The notes below the pieces were generated by a model, which saw only the letters and a program-made list of their open reading frames with translations, was not told the DNA's origin and did no database searches. This document shows positions 23,146-35,038 of a DNA stretch of 64,000 nucleotides, piece by piece; the first letter of the stretch is position 1, and every line of letters starts with the position of its first letter. A program made the position numbers and the translations under genes. The DNA lies in NCBI GenBank assembly GCA_020744425.1, contig JAGMUV010000015.1, positions 1,240,001 to 1,304,000 of the forward strand, read 5' to 3'. The stretch comes from Dactylonectria macrodidyma. Taxonomy: Eukaryota; Ascomycota; Sordariomycetes; Hypocreales; Nectriaceae.

Positions 23146-24169
23146 TGAATTAAGTAATCCTCTAGCTATTCGCCTGGCTCTTAGGAATTGAAACCATGTA
23201 TTGAACCATACAATCTGTGCCCTACATACAGCATTCTATACACGGCAATCAAGAAATGAGAGAGCATCTAAGAGGCAGTATATGAAAACCGGTTAGCGTG
23301 CGTTCAGTGACTATATCAGATCGCATGAAACTGAAATTCTTGATATTCGCTTCATCAGTTACCACGGGTTCTCTTAGGGGGATGAACATAGACGGGGTGT
23401 TGCTAACTTTTCATAAATGGAGTATGTTAGAGGCATCTTGTGTATGTCAATGACTTAGGGGCTAATTATCTCTAAAGCGGCGACACAGCTGGCCAACTCG
23501 CCTCTTCAATAGGCAACCCTTATGACTGAACTTCCTCTTCGCCAAATTCTCCTATGAGTTATGTTCTGGGTGGTGGTTTGACAGTCGAGGTTGCCCACTT
23601 CCGAGTACTCTTGGTGTATCGAAGAGATTTGGTTGTTGGAAAGTCCTCGCCCGCTTCACCAACTGAAGATGGAGAACACCTACTATGTGATCCTAGGCGT
23701 GTAGGTCTTCGGGTCGGAAAAGGAAGAGATACGGCGCTCAAACTTATGCGTGCTCTGATGTGAGGTCTAAGTAGTTTAGAATGACTCGGGTACTTATCAA
23801 CGCGAGGACTTTGGCCACACTGGAACCAGCCCAATAGCTCCCAACTCAGCTCTAACAGTGAGACGGGCCCTTAAATATTCATGGATCTTGAAATTAAGCA
23901 TGTTTTCTAACGGCTGTGAGGTGAATTGGTTGGTAGAGGAGCGACTTGAGACTTCAATTCAAGTGACACCAAACCTGCAGGTGCTGCTATAGGGTCTAGC
24001 TTGAGAGTGACAATGCAACCAAGGTGGCAGCTTCACCCACAAACCTGTTTCCGATGGATTTCCAATATTTGCAAACATAGGGTCCCATGGAGAAACGAGA
24101 GGTACAACATTGTAGAACACCCACAGACAAAATATGCTCAGTGCTCGTGTGGAGTTTTCGTAGACTTTC
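23146..24169. other. Intergenic region between convergent genes
   Basis: About 1 kb between the Dabb gene (plus) and the GST gene (minus). Apart from a possible DnaJ remnant at 23669-23758 I see no gene. The frame at 23559-23834 (minus) is the antisense of that remnant. Confidence 0.5.
23669..23758 (+). pseudogene. Possible J-domain (DnaJ-like) fragment with internal stop
   Basis: Read from 23669, the frame gives MENTYYVILGV, a TAG stop, then VFGSEKEEIRRSN and a second stop. The pattern (YY-x-ILGV, short gap, SEKEEIRR) is that of helices I-II of a J domain. No HPD motif or rest of the protein follows. It would be a small degraded piece of a J-domain gene. The match is short and may be chance. 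Confidence 0.25.
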
Positions 24170-25032
24170 TCAGGCCTGGCTCATCTTGGCAAGGACAGCC
24201 TTAGTCGCCGCTCGCTGGCTTACCCTGTTCCACCAACCCTTGATGTTTGTCCTAGACTCGATTTCATTAGATAACTGTAGACGGTTCTGGATGAAACCGA
24301 TCCATGGAAGGTGGAAAAGATCAACCAAACTATAGGTCTGGAGTGTCATGTGAGCGTGTGAACAGGTAAGTCGGGTAAATGACACAGTGGTATTGGAGCA
24401 ACGAACATTTCCAGCAAGGTAATCTTGTTCAGATAAGACATTCTCATAGTAATTGAGCACATTCTTCAACTGAGCTTTTTGTTGGTCCACGATTGCTTCC
24501 TCGGCTTCTCCAAGACCAAGGACCCTATGAAGGTTCGCAAGTAGTCAGAAAACTAGTCTGGTAACCAGCAATATAAATGGCAGGGCATACTTCTTGAAGA
24601 TTAGCTCAAACCCGAGCTTTTCAACTGCAGGCTCGAAATATGAGGCTTCGACGCTGGCTGCTTGCTCGAAAAGTGCCAGAGCCTTAATGTCTCCGGCCGG
24701 TGGGCCCAGTTCAGACCGATGTTTGCTGGCGAGATAACGACAGATTGCCCTTGACTCAAACAGGTTGATGTCGGCATCCTGAAATGCAGGGACTTTGGCA
24801 AATGGATGGTGTTTCTTGACGTAGTCGGGAGCCTTGGCGTTTCGTGAGTACTAAGCAGACGTTTCCCGATTCCGAGGGTCTCTTCAAAAGCACATCGGGC
24901 AAAACTCACGTGGTGGTCTGCTTTGTCGAAACGCAACGTGTGTAAATCGTACTCAATTCCCAGCTCCTCCACAAGCAGCAAAACCCGTTGCGTTCGGGTG
25001 GACACAATATTTCCGTGGATGATGGTGGACAT
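24170..25032 (-). CDS. Glutathione S-transferase
   Basis: Four exons, 25032..24910, 24850..24591, 24524..24407 and 24337..24170, encode 222 residues, the usual GST length. The N-terminal thioredoxin-like domain starts MSTIIHGNIVSTRTQRVLLL, in which S11 or T12 sits where the catalytic residue of fungal and phi-type GSTs lies. HPFAKVPAFQD carries the cis-proline, and LFESRAICRYLA is the glutathione-binding ESRAI motif. The all-helical C-terminal domain includes YLAGN followed by SLVDLFHLPWIGF. It should conjugate glutathione to electrophiles in the cytosol. Intron 3 (69 bp, donor GTTCGT) is in frame if unspliced; I removed it because the joined product restores the GN-x-YSLVD motif. Upstream lies a two-type zinc-finger regulator. 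Confidence 0.88.
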
Positions 25033-25629
25033 GGCGAAGGTATTTGGGATTGAGTAGTTTTTTAAGGGTGATGTGTCAAGGGGCAAGTTGAACGATGAGA
25101 ATAAGTAGGGCCGACAAGTTCAAAATTCTCAGTCTTAAGTCAACAAGTCCTGGGTGATCAGCCCGGCATGGGTCCGTAGATGGCTGTTCCGGTGGGAGCC
25201 GAGGGGACCGGTGGAGCCGAAGTGGCCAACGCCATGGTATCTGTGTCAGAGACTTCAAGCATAATACGCGACCAGTCCTGCAAGATATTTCATTTCCAGA
25301 GAACATGTCATTTCAGTCGTAGCAGCGGATGACAGCTCAACAAGTGGTCCTTTTTCCATTGTTTGTGAACCCAGTTACTATTATCAAAGCTACCTAATCA
25401 GAACTCGTGCCACAACAGTTCCGACGCCGAGACAGCGGTCAAGAACAAGTAGGACGCTCAGAAAGGATCATCACTGGACAAACACCCAATCTAGCACCCG
25501 GTCGTCGTACCTCAGCTAACTGTTACAAGTCTTCAACGACCGCCAGCTCGTTTCGAGTCCCAATGCAACGACATGTTGTTCGTCTTGGCCACTAATTCTA
25601 ATAGCCCAATGATGATTCGAGCACCTGCC
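25033..25629. other. GST promoter and 3' flank of the regulator
   Basis: About 600 bp between two minus-strand genes. Short frames at 25076-25306 (minus) and 25407-25595 (plus) show no features. No motif was recognised. Confidence 0.5.
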
Positions 25630-28590
25630 TCATGCGTTTCCCGCAGATACAGATGTCTGGCTATCTCGGAGACGCGTGAGAAGGTGGGCGTATGTTGAAC
25701 TAATGCCCCATGCCCTGAGGGACCGCATAAGAATAACAGACTCATCTAACAACTTGCGCCGGCCCTCGGAGCAGAGAAGATTGCTGATGCCCGGCAACTT
25801 AACTCGGCTCCACCCGGACTCAATCCAGTCTGTCCTCTCCATACCAGCCAAGGCCTTCGGCCCCAGGACCACAGTTGGGGCCGGTTGCGGGGATAAGAAG
25901 CCGACTTGGAAGCGGTCTGCCAGCATCGAGTAGATCCATAGGATGAAGACGGCCTTGAGCAGAGACACCGGAGTTCCAAAGTGAGTACAGTTGTTTGATT
26001 TGACCGCCTGTAGCACACGTGCCGCATGGAAACATGCCAACCTTCCCTGGCCGGCTGCATCTCGCCACTGCTTTGCCATATGGGCCAGTGATTCATCCTC
26101 AGTTTTGCCATAAATGAAGCTCACCACGATGGGAGTTAGGCTGCAATTTGGGGCATTGTGGATCATCAAGGCTGTCAGAGCCATGAGCTGGTGGGTTGTT
26201 GCAGCCTTGAGCTCGTCTATGGGCTGTTCCAGCTGCTCATTCTCCGTCATGGCCAGAAGGGCCCTCAATGATGCTTCTGCCAGCATCTTTTCGTCGTTGG
26301 AAAATCGTGGCATTCCAGGATGGCCAGCGGCCTCGTCGTTGATGACATCAGAAAGATGTTGAAGCATAACCTGCTTCCCAATTGTGTTCGTCTTGATCCA
26401 GGCAGTCTTCCAGCCGTTCTCGATAATCACCCGCTCCATTGTGCTAGAGTCTCCAGGGCCTATAAATTTCCTGTTGTTAGCCAGTCCCATCATCTCCAAA
26501 TGTGATATCGGAGGGCGAAGGCCTAGATTATTCCATGGCTTACCTAAAGTAGTTGGGTAACTAGCCCAGCTTTGAGCAGTAGATGCACCCCAACGACCGT
26601 CCAGTTGTGGAAGTGAGATTTGTAACTCGGACAGAGTCATTAGGCGGCTAAGGTCGAAATTACTTTTGAAGGAGGAGTCTAGAAGCTACGGGTATCCATT
26701 AGCCTCCGTCTACTTTAGTAGTGTTTAAAACATGGGCCAGCCTCTTCAAACGAGACGCTTTCACAAACTTACCCAAATGGCGAAGCCCGTACGCCGGCGT
26801 TCCTCGTCGAGCAGCCAAATCTGCCACTTTTGCGAGAGGGGCAACTGAAGCCGCGAGAACTTCTGCATGGGGAACATGTCGGTGAAGAGCCGTTTCCGGC
26901 GACCAAGGGTCACAGGCACCGACTGTAAGATTTCGGCAACCTCCAGGGTCCTTCGGTTACCGGCATAGGCCAAGCCCAGGTTATTCAAGAGAATTATTTG
27001 CGTCATCCACAGTTCACGGCCGTTTTGGTTCTGTTGCTCGCACTAATATTTTGAGTCAGGGCTGGCAAGATCTCTGCGATTCTGGCATCTACTCACCATA
27101 GTTGAAGTTTGCCGACGGATCAGCTCATGCATGGCATTGGAACATGTGTGTGCATCTTTGAGACCGGAAAAGTGAGCGCCGATGGCTGCGACGGTGAAAA
27201 TCAGTAGCCAATGCGTCCTCGAACCGGAGAATGAGGGTTTGTGAAGGATGGGAAACACAGGATGGAAAAATTCAAAGTAGAGCTGCACCCAAGCATTTAG
27301 GACTGGCGTTGGTGGAATCCGTAAATGGACAAATCGCGGGTAGTTTGGGCCATGTTGCATCCGAAGCGCATACTGAGATACCTTCTCACCAACGCCATCA
27401 GGGACCTCGTCCACGTGCGCAAGGTTTTCTTGATCGATATCCTCCACCGAAAGATCTGACAGGTCGGGAAAGACGAGCTGAGCATCGACCTCGATCGAAA
27501 CTGGATGGTATTGCCTTGGTTCAACGGCATCCTTGTCGATGGCTGGAGAGTGGCTACGGCTGTAGAGCTCTGCGACAGCTGACGGATCCATGTCGGACAC
27601 GGGAGTGATAGGAGCGATAGCTTGGGGTGGTCTAAAGTCAAGTGATTCTAGCCAGAAGTCGTTGATTGACTCGAAGCCGGGCTCGTACTGCAAAAGCGAG
27701 GGCTTAATAAGCCAGTTATCGGTATCGAACATGTCTTTGAACAACAGAGAGGGTGTCGACATAGGCCCGGATGGATCGAAGCCGGCCAAGATGTCGCCCA
27801 TTTCGAGCAGCGCGTCCGGTTGAAACGTTTCAAACTCAGGTATGGAGGCAAGGGGCGCCGCCACTGCCGACAGATGGGAGGGTTGATCCGCTAGTTGATC
27901 TTCTTGTTGGCCTTGTCCCGCCTCTTGGGCTTCTGCTTCTGTTTCCGCTTCTGGTTCCTGGAATGGAAAACGCGATGGCGGTATCTCGTTTACTACCTGT
28001 ATAGTATCGTAGGAGTTGGAGTTTTCCCGATGGACCGTCGTTGGCGGCGATTGGGGCGAGAGATGGGCATTCTTGAGCCGCTTGTCCGAGGCCTTGTCCG
28101 AGACACTGTCTGAAGAAGACTTGCGTTTTGATAGGGGATCGTAGTAGCACTCGTAATGATGTCGATGGCAGCGCTGGCACGGCCGCTCACCGTTGCATCG
28201 GACCTTGGAGGAGCTGCAGGGCTTGCAGGCCTGGGCAACTCGACGGCGCTCGCCCTGTCGGTCGCCATTACTGGCGCTGTCCTGCTTGTCGGCATGAAGA
28301 TGAATGGCTGTATGATGGCGGGCGAGTGAGTCTCTGAAACATGGTCAGCATGCTAGAGCTGGGATCAGAGCTGGAGCTGGAGCTGGCGACGCCTTGAGTG
28401 TTGAGCGTGAAGGCGGGTGATGAACAGTTTCTTACACTCGTCCAAAGCTCTGTCCGCACTCAGAACATGTAAAGGGTTTCTCTTTAGTGTGTGTGCGGAG
28501 ATGTCGTTGGTAGTGCTCGCGCCGCTGAAAGGTGCTGTTGCAGGTGCCACAGGACAGCTCGGGTTGCGCGGCGCTGGGAGACATGGCCAT
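25630..28590 (-). CDS. Transcription factor with two C2H2 fingers plus a Zn2Cys6 cluster
   Basis: Five exons, 28590..28436, 28333..27097, 27042..26773, 26685..26544 and 26459..25630, give 877 residues. Two C2H2 fingers come first: C14, C17, H30, H34, then C42, C45, H58, H63. A Zn2Cys6 cluster follows with C88, C91, C98, C104, C107 and C114. A glutamate/alanine-rich linker (about 160-195) leads to an acidic region and then the fungal-specific transcription-factor domain, recognisable by [17 protein letters not shown] and later [18 protein letters not shown]. Intron 4 (26543..26460, 84 bp) would be in frame if retained; it has a GTAAGC donor and a CTAAC branch site, so I spliced it. The protein is nuclear, and its targets are unknown. 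Proteins with both finger types form a known but little-studied fungal group. Confidence 0.85.
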
Positions 28591-30494
28591 CGAGAATCAA
28601 TTAATGAGCACGGAATGCCTTATGTCTAGCGGATGAAGTGAGGAGGAGAAACGGTAGTCTAGATGGAGGCACCGTGGGGAAAAGGAGAGTCTACGTCGCA
28701 CTTCAACGACGGATCGAGCAGGACGTGACTAGCTAGCTTCATCCCCAACTCTCGGTTATCCACTAAACTGCCGGCAACCCCGCGGTGCTAAGTTGGCTTT
28801 TGTGGGGTATTGCACACTAATTCAAGCTGAGCAGCAGTAGCATACTAAGCATTACAACACACTATCCCTCGGAACCGGAATTGAAGCGCCTTCCCCTAAA
28901 TAAGAACCTGTCTTGGCCTAGCTATGTCACGGCTAAGCTGCTCTATAAGTTACTACGTGTGCATGACCTTTGTATATCTCGCTTCATGGCCTCGTCCCAG
29001 CTAGACCGCGGCTCTGCCGGTTCTACCGCCAGGATTCAACCTCGCATCACTACAGCCCCATGAACGGCCTAGTTGTTTTGGTGAATGTTGGAACCAGTGT
29101 ATTATCTGGAGCAAAGGGTCCCTTGAACGGTCACTGCATTAGCATTCCAAGATGTGAGAAGGGTTCAGGTTCAAAGCACTTCAGCCGTGACGACCTTGAA
29201 GTCAGTCATCAGCCACGAGTCCTCAAATATTGTGTCCGTAGTTCGGAAATAGCTTCCGAGTTCCGAACAAATGCTTCACGGAGGCAAAGCATTGTTCAGG
29301 CTTTGCACGAAGTTAAAAAGTATGTCGTTGGCACTGGTCTGTGTGGCCTGTGTGGCCAGATCCTGACAAGTCTCCAACACGTTGCGTGTGAAGGCATGAT
29401 CGATTGTGCTCGGTTAGGAGTTAGTGTCTTAAGTCCGGACCAAAAGCATCACAAGGATCATATCCGGTGGTCCCGAGCTTCCGGTGGGGTAATGCCGATA
29501 TTTCACGCACGTGACCCCCAAAACCGTTGACCTGGTGGTCATTATTTGGCAGATGGAAATGAAGCTATTTTGCCAAAATACCTGATAGAATCGATTCCAT
29601 GCGCAGTGATTTCTTTCATAATATTTTGAAGTATAATGATGACAATGTCATGGCCTGCGAGGGTTTTGGTTCCCTGGATCACCTCATTCAGTACTGAGTA
29701 GTCATCCGACACCTGCTGGAGTAGAGACTAACTTTAGTCTCGTCAGTCAGAGCCCAAAGCCGTGCTAAAAGAAACCAAAAGTCGAGCTAGTAGTGACCAA
29801 CTAGTACTGACGGTTGAGTCAAGGGGGTACAATTAGCCCTAGATCGTATTTTAGAAAACAGGCAAAACCATGATGGTGAAGAAACTTGGACGCGACATAT
29901 TGAAAGACTCAACACGCGACAAGTCTGTTTAATGCATTTACTACGGCTATAAATGTAATATGAAAAGTAACTCAATTCATCTAGAGGTCGTTCTGCGACT
30001 GAGAAGGGGGTTGGAGGCGGCGTGTTAGCAAAATCTAATGATACCTACCCTATACCAAACATGCGAAGCCGTCCAGTTACCGCAGTATTGGGTCATTTAT
30101 CGCCTATTAAGAATCAGAAGCGATCAAAGAAAGTTGAAATGCTTTACAGACAAATGCGATTGGTTAAGGTGTCTTTATCTAGTTTAGTACATACTTGAAA
30201 GTTGCCAACAATGTTGACAGATGCGGAGTTGAGCGTCGAAATCTTCTGAGCGCAGGTGTCTATGTCGACACACAACACAGCCCACGATTTACGACAAAAC
30301 GTTAGATAACAATAGAATACACTGTTCAAGTTAGTCACATGAGTTGCGGGGTAATTGGGTAATTGGACGTTAAACAAAGGCAGAGGAACAAAGCTAAACA
30401 TCTTCTTCCTTTTGAACTATAAGTCAAGGCTCAGAGTAGTACTGCATTCTCTATTGTGATCTATGGCATGAGCGAAAGGACATTTCCACAGGCT
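28591..30494. other. Intergenic region with unsupported reading frames
   Basis: About 1.9 kb. It holds the promoter of the two-type zinc-finger regulator and the 3' flank of a hydrolase gene. The plus frame at 28970-29530 (186 codons) is open but has no recognisable domain, and its composition resembles translated noncoding DNA. No repeat or RNA gene seen. Confidence 0.45.
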
Positions 30495-32495
30495 CTATTT
30501 AGAACTGATGATAGGAAGGGTAAGCCAGCTAGCATCCTTCCCGACGTGGAGAGTATTGTTGCCATCGAAAACCTTGGGATTGCGATCATCCTCGTGGTCA
30601 TGAGAGAAATTACCCACTCCTTGCGTGTCATGACCCGCAATCTCTAGGACGAGAGTCTCTTGAGGCTCAAGTACAACATTAGTGGGCCAAATTTCAACAT
30701 CGACCTCGTACTTCTGGTTCTCCTCCACAGGTTGCACATCGCTGCTATAATAGTTGCGGTAGGGAATAAAGTCCTTGTGAAACTCGTTGTCGGCGTCCAC
30801 CTTTCGAAGAGACACTCGCAGCCAGCCCTTTACTATGGGAACGGGATCTCCCATGGTGCCCGTGTAGAAGACCTCGTTGCCTTGGCGGTTCAGCTTGCGG
30901 AGCGTGACGAAAAGGTCAATATCTGATGGTACTGGCGATGTGGGGGATTTGCGGGAAGCCGACACTGTCAAATGGGCGACGATGTGGCCTGTGATCTCTA
31001 AAGTGGACGGAGTGGTGTATTTGAAGGTGATTGGCTCTCTGCACGAAACAATATTAGTAATTCTAAGACCAAAACAAAAAGGGGACAAGTCTGAGGAGAC
31101 AAACCCTTTCAGTGCATCGTAGCCAATACTACCTAGCTCGTCAGATGGCTTTGTATCAAGCTTACTGTCAGGCTTGAGGAAGAACTTGGTGTATTCAGTT
31201 CCGGGCAAAGGCCAGTCTACCTCGTCTCGTTTTGGGAAACCTCGTTCACGCTCCGGATCGTCGACACCAGCCTCACCTTTACGTAGAGTAAGTCTAACAC
31301 GAGGCTGGTTTCCGGTCTTCCAGCCGTCTTCGTCATTGTCCTTCAGGAAGGCGTTGAAGAAGGACAGCTGTAACTCAGCCGACTCGGGATAGTAGAATGG
31401 GAGATCATGTCTCCCAACGATGAAGTGGAGGAACTTATACTGGGAGCTGGCACGCATCCAGCCGAGCACATTACCGCGGAGGTGAAGGAGAATCCCACCC
31501 TAAGAGTCACCATCAGACACCGGTACGGTAGGTAGGAGAGCAAGTTTAAAGCTTACCCAATTAGCAACGCTAAGGAGAGGCGTCTGAATGGATGCAATGT
31601 CAAAGTCCCTTGTCTTGTAATAGTCCTCGTCGCGGTACTTGTGCACTACTGTGTCCACTGTCTGGTCTCGCCGATTCTTCAAGAGAGTCGCTTCGTCTAG
31701 ATCTCCCTCAAGAGTATCGTCACCCCATTGCCGAGCAGCTCGACCCGGTTTACCGTACTGATTGGTATCAACAGCATTGGTCCACCAGAATTCTGATCGA
31801 AGTGTTAGCAGGCGGACATACCTCGTGTTGAACAGACTTACTGATGAACCGATCTGAAAGAATGCCTCCATGGCGCACTCTATCGCGATAATAGTCGCTC
31901 ATCCCCTCCCAAGGAATAATAGCGGCTAACCCTTTCGGCTTGCGTGCCGCTACTCGCCACTGGGTGCCAGCGAAGTAACTGATACCGAGAAGGCCAACCT
32001 TGCCTGAAGACCACTCTTGCTCGGCCGCCCACTCAATGACATCAAAGAATGCCTCGCTAGTGCCACGGGACATGGTATCAAGTAGACCGGGGCTTTGGCC
32101 GGCGCCTCTCTCATCGACCCTGACAACGATGTATCCCTTACCAGTCCAGAAGGCCGGGTCAGGTGTCTCCCAAGCAGCATGTGCAGACTTCATGTCTGGG
32201 TTCACTTGCTCCCAGCTTTTTTTGAAGAAAATGCCATAAGGCACATCCTTGCCATCTGTTCAAGGGGAGTCAGCAATCAGATCATGACTGAGTGCGCTCC
32301 CCGATTTCACGTACATGGGCCGTAGGTGGCAACAACCGGATACTTGTTGCCTCCATACGGGGCGGCATCCTTGGGGAGGAAGACGTTGCATCGCAGCAAA
32401 CCTGTTTCATATGTCTTGAGTGGGATGTCTACATTCTTCAGAAAAATGTAGGGAAAGTTATCCCTGTCAACCTCGAGGAACTTATTTTCAGCCAT
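30495..32495 (-). CDS. CocE/NonD-family hydrolase (X-Pro dipeptidyl-peptidase S15 type), copy A
   Basis: Five exons, 32495..32315, 32255..31842, 31792..31557, 31499..31105 and 31038..30495, encode 589 residues. The alpha/beta-hydrolase part has YIVVRVDERGAGQSPG (oxyanion region), the nucleophile elbow GISYFAG with S153, and TPLLSVANWGG and GRHDLPFYY near where the acid and histidine lie. The C-terminal jelly-roll domain (from about 350) is the PepX_C type, with PITFKYTTPSTLEITG. The family contains cocaine esterase, amino-ester hydrolases and glutaryl-acylases, so an ester or amide bond of a small molecule is the likely target. No signal peptide. Intron 4 (donor GTTTGT) is in frame if retained. 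A diverged relative lies at 45633-47722. Confidence 0.85.
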
Positions 32496-33689
32496 TGCGT
32501 TATCAAGACAAATAGAATCATTGACTGAATATGGAGTATCATAAGACAAAAATGACTTTACATCGAAGAGTTGACTGCTCAATGTGGTACTCTTATGTCT
32601 CCAAAACTATCTTTACCCTGGCCTGGTATGGCCCGCTTTGAGGTAATCCCACAGGGTGACTGCCCATCGGCTCGGGACCACACCAACCCGAGCTCTCCGA
32701 AACACCACGTTAGTTTGGGATATTTCAAGCTCGCCATATTTGTACAGGTGGTGAATTATCTAGCCGGCCCAGGTGGAATGACTACTTGGACCACAATTCC
32801 ACCTCAAATCTTTGGCATTATCGCTCTATTAGCATTTCTCACATCATTGTGGTCGAATCAACATGGCAACTGAAACAAGGACGGCGGCGAGAACTCGTCA
32901 GACTAGCAATTTCCAACTGGAAGCATCGACATCAGAGGTGTTGGCTGAGTATCAGATCCATCACTCGTCTGCCTCAGCTCATCAAAGAAATGGGGAACCC
33001 AGCATCGTCATCGTCGCTGGCAACATTCCACGCGAAGCACAACCAGCTGATTTCGACACCACCTTGGCTTCTCATCCTCTGGTCCCGTATCCAGTTTCCA
33101 ATCCTCATGGCTGGTCCGGCCATCACAGAAATGTACCGGATTATCGACCTGTGAATCAGCACCTTGACCCGGAGCAGCGGCGCCAAAAGCCCTTGTTCAC
33201 TTATGTTGGGGGCATCATGGTTGCGGGATGCTGCATCATGGCGGTAGGTCATGTTCACAGATATGATCCAGAAGCTATCAAGGAAAACCGGCTGCTAACC
33301 TTGTCCAGAATTGGGCCCAGTTGTGGAGAGCCACGGCGGGTAGATTCACGGATGTTGGTCTTTCGAAAGTCGGTGGTGAATGGTAGAGGTGGCCCAGGGA
33401 CCAGAGGCATGAGCCGTTGCATATACTATAGAAGCCAATATTGTATCCAAAGTCACCTCCCGCCCCCATGACATGGACGTTAAAGACTCAAGAAGCCACC
33501 GTACCTGGAACGACAATATTGTACGCAAGAAAATCATCGGTATTTTGGACGCGAATCGCAAGGTACATCATCGGGTACGAACTGAGCTACTGTTCTACTT
33601 AGACATTGCATGTGAATTAAGTTCCCAATGTCTGTGAGAGGCGGGCATGAAGAGTGGGATATTAGTCTTACACAAAAACGTGGTTATAA
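32496..33689. other. Intergenic region, one weak plus-strand ORF
   Basis: 1.2 kb between two minus-strand genes. A 202-codon frame at 32863-33471 is listed separately as doubtful. On the minus strand 33278-33469 is open but short and lies wholly within it. Confidence 0.4.
32863..33471 (+). CDS. Doubtful hypothetical ORF, 202 codons
   Basis: Continuous frame from an ATG at 32863 to a stop at 33469-33471. The product is hydrophilic, with one moderately hydrophobic segment (LFTYVGGIMVAGCCIMAV, about residues 108-126) and no domain I recognise. A chance frame is quite possible, because it lies in the upstream region of a hydrolase gene and the last third looks random. Confidence 0.2.
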   Translation: MATETRTAARTRQTSNFQLEASTSEVLAEYQIHHSSASAHQRNGEPSIVIVAGNIPREAQPADFDTTLASHPLVPYPVSNPHGWSGHHRNVPDYRPVNQHLDPEQRRQKPLFTYVGGIMVAGCCIMAVGHVHRYDPEAIKENRLLTLSRIGPSCGEPRRVDSRMLVFRKSVVNGRGGPGTRGMSRCIYYRSQYCIQSHLPPP

Positions 33690-34704
33690 TTAACTCCAAG
33701 ATCCCAACTGGTATTGACTGTTACACATATTGACCAATTCCCAGCACTCTCCTAGAAAGGTATTGGGGCCAACATCATCTTCATCTCCAGCAGCACCGGC
33801 GGCAAACATGGTCGCCATGAAGTGATCATCGGTTCCATGGGCCTCCTTGTATCGAGGGTGCTTCATGAGCTTGGTAACTGCTCGCCGCAGAGCAGGGCCA
33901 GTATTATTCGTGACTGTATCTTCAACGGCTTGGCGGAACTCCATGGCAAAGTCACCCGGAGGAACAGGTTGGGCAAAGTTGTCCTTGAAGCGAATCATCC
34001 ACTGCCAGTGATTGCGATACAGATTATGGACCGAGCCCCCGCTCCCGATAATGAGCGTGTCCTCATATCGTAGGGGACGCAATGCCGCTCCAATCTTGAC
34101 ATGCATGTGCGGATCGTATCGGGCATTCATGGAGACGATGGTGGTAGGTAGAGGAAGGCAGTTCGGAAACATGCGAATAATGATGAGAAAGGTATCATGA
34201 ATCCAGTCAAACTTGCGATTGGCCCGCGCATTGATACCGGCAGCTTGAAGCATGTCGATGACGCGCTGGCCACCTTCGAGATCTGGCACCATCTTGTATG
34301 GCATATAGCGGGCTTCAGTCACGCTGCCGACGGGGTCCTTTTGCGCGTTCGGGTTCATGCTGACTTCTACTGTATCATTTGGAGCATCCCAGTGAGCTCC
34401 CTGTGTAAATTTACAAGATGGTTAGTTTTATCAGATACAACTAGACGAAGATCTTAAGGAGTTGGTAAGGGGGAGGATTCAAACGAACCATCATGACGAT
34501 TCTCTTGACGCCACGTTTAAGAGCTTCATTGCCAATGCCTTCCCAGATCTTTGCTGGCTCCGACTCTTCACCTAGCATCATAGTCGAGCCATGGGCAAAG
34601 AGAAACACGGGGGTTGGAGCTAAAAGAATATGGTTAGCCGTGTTCATGTCCGACTGTGATGAATGATGGACATGTTTACCCTTCTGTGTTGGTAAACTTC
34701 CCAT
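33690..34704 (-). CDS. DODA/LigB-type extradiol aromatic ring-cleaving dioxygenase
   Basis: Three exons, 34704..34680, 34619..34489 and 34400..33690, give 288 residues. Motifs of the class III extradiol (4,5-DOPA dioxygenase-like) family appear in order: FAHGSTMMLG (H18), GAHWDAP (H55), FDWIHDTF (H120) and IIGSGGSVHNLYRN (H177). These are the expected metal-binding and acid-base histidines, all present. The enzyme should open a catecholic ring with O2 using Fe(II) or Zn(II). I start at 34704 (MGSLPTQK), just before the conserved region; the frame is open to 34860, but that extension looks like 5' leader. Intron 1 begins GTAAAC. It is divergent from the ALDH-like gene with a 334 bp gap and fits an aromatic-degradation cluster with the flavin monooxygenases. 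Confidence 0.88.
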
Positions 34705-35038
34705 CTTGGCTGAAGTTTGCAATTCAATGAGACCATGCCACACGCCGCGAGTGCTCAGTCTTGGAGGTTGATACTTTATTGTAGCAAAGCCCCGAAGCAT
34801 CCGCATAAGCCTTCCGACCAGACCAGGTACCCATGGAAAGCCAAGCAAACTCATTCGCACTGGGCCGGCTCATCACTGTGGAGCCGAGCCGAGAGTGGTT
34901 GTTCTCCCGGAAGCTCGCTCGTAGAATGCGAATTTGAGCTCGCCAGACAAAGTGCATATCAAAAACCATCGGAGAGCTGCCCTAGAAAATGAGGCTTCTC
35001 ACAATTTTCTTTCAAGGTCATCACCGGACTTGGCTGTC
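34705..35038. promoter_or_regulatory. Divergent promoter, dioxygenase / ALDH-like gene
   Basis: 334 bp between the start codons of the ring-cleavage dioxygenase (minus) and the ALDH-like gene (plus); both genes may be co-regulated from here. No palindromic CGG site or TATA box was clear to me. Confidence 0.45.

Noticed and set aside
28970..29530. 186-codon plus-strand ORF in a long intergenic region
   Set aside because: No family resemblance, no splice or codon support; probably chance.
32863..33471. 202-codon plus-strand ORF as a firm gene
   Set aside because: No domain, no homology that I recognise and a composition like noncoding DNA; kept only as a low-confidence feature.
34705..34860. 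N-terminal extension of the ring-cleaving dioxygenase
   Set aside because: Open frame, but unlike the family start; probably 5' leader within the divergent promoter.
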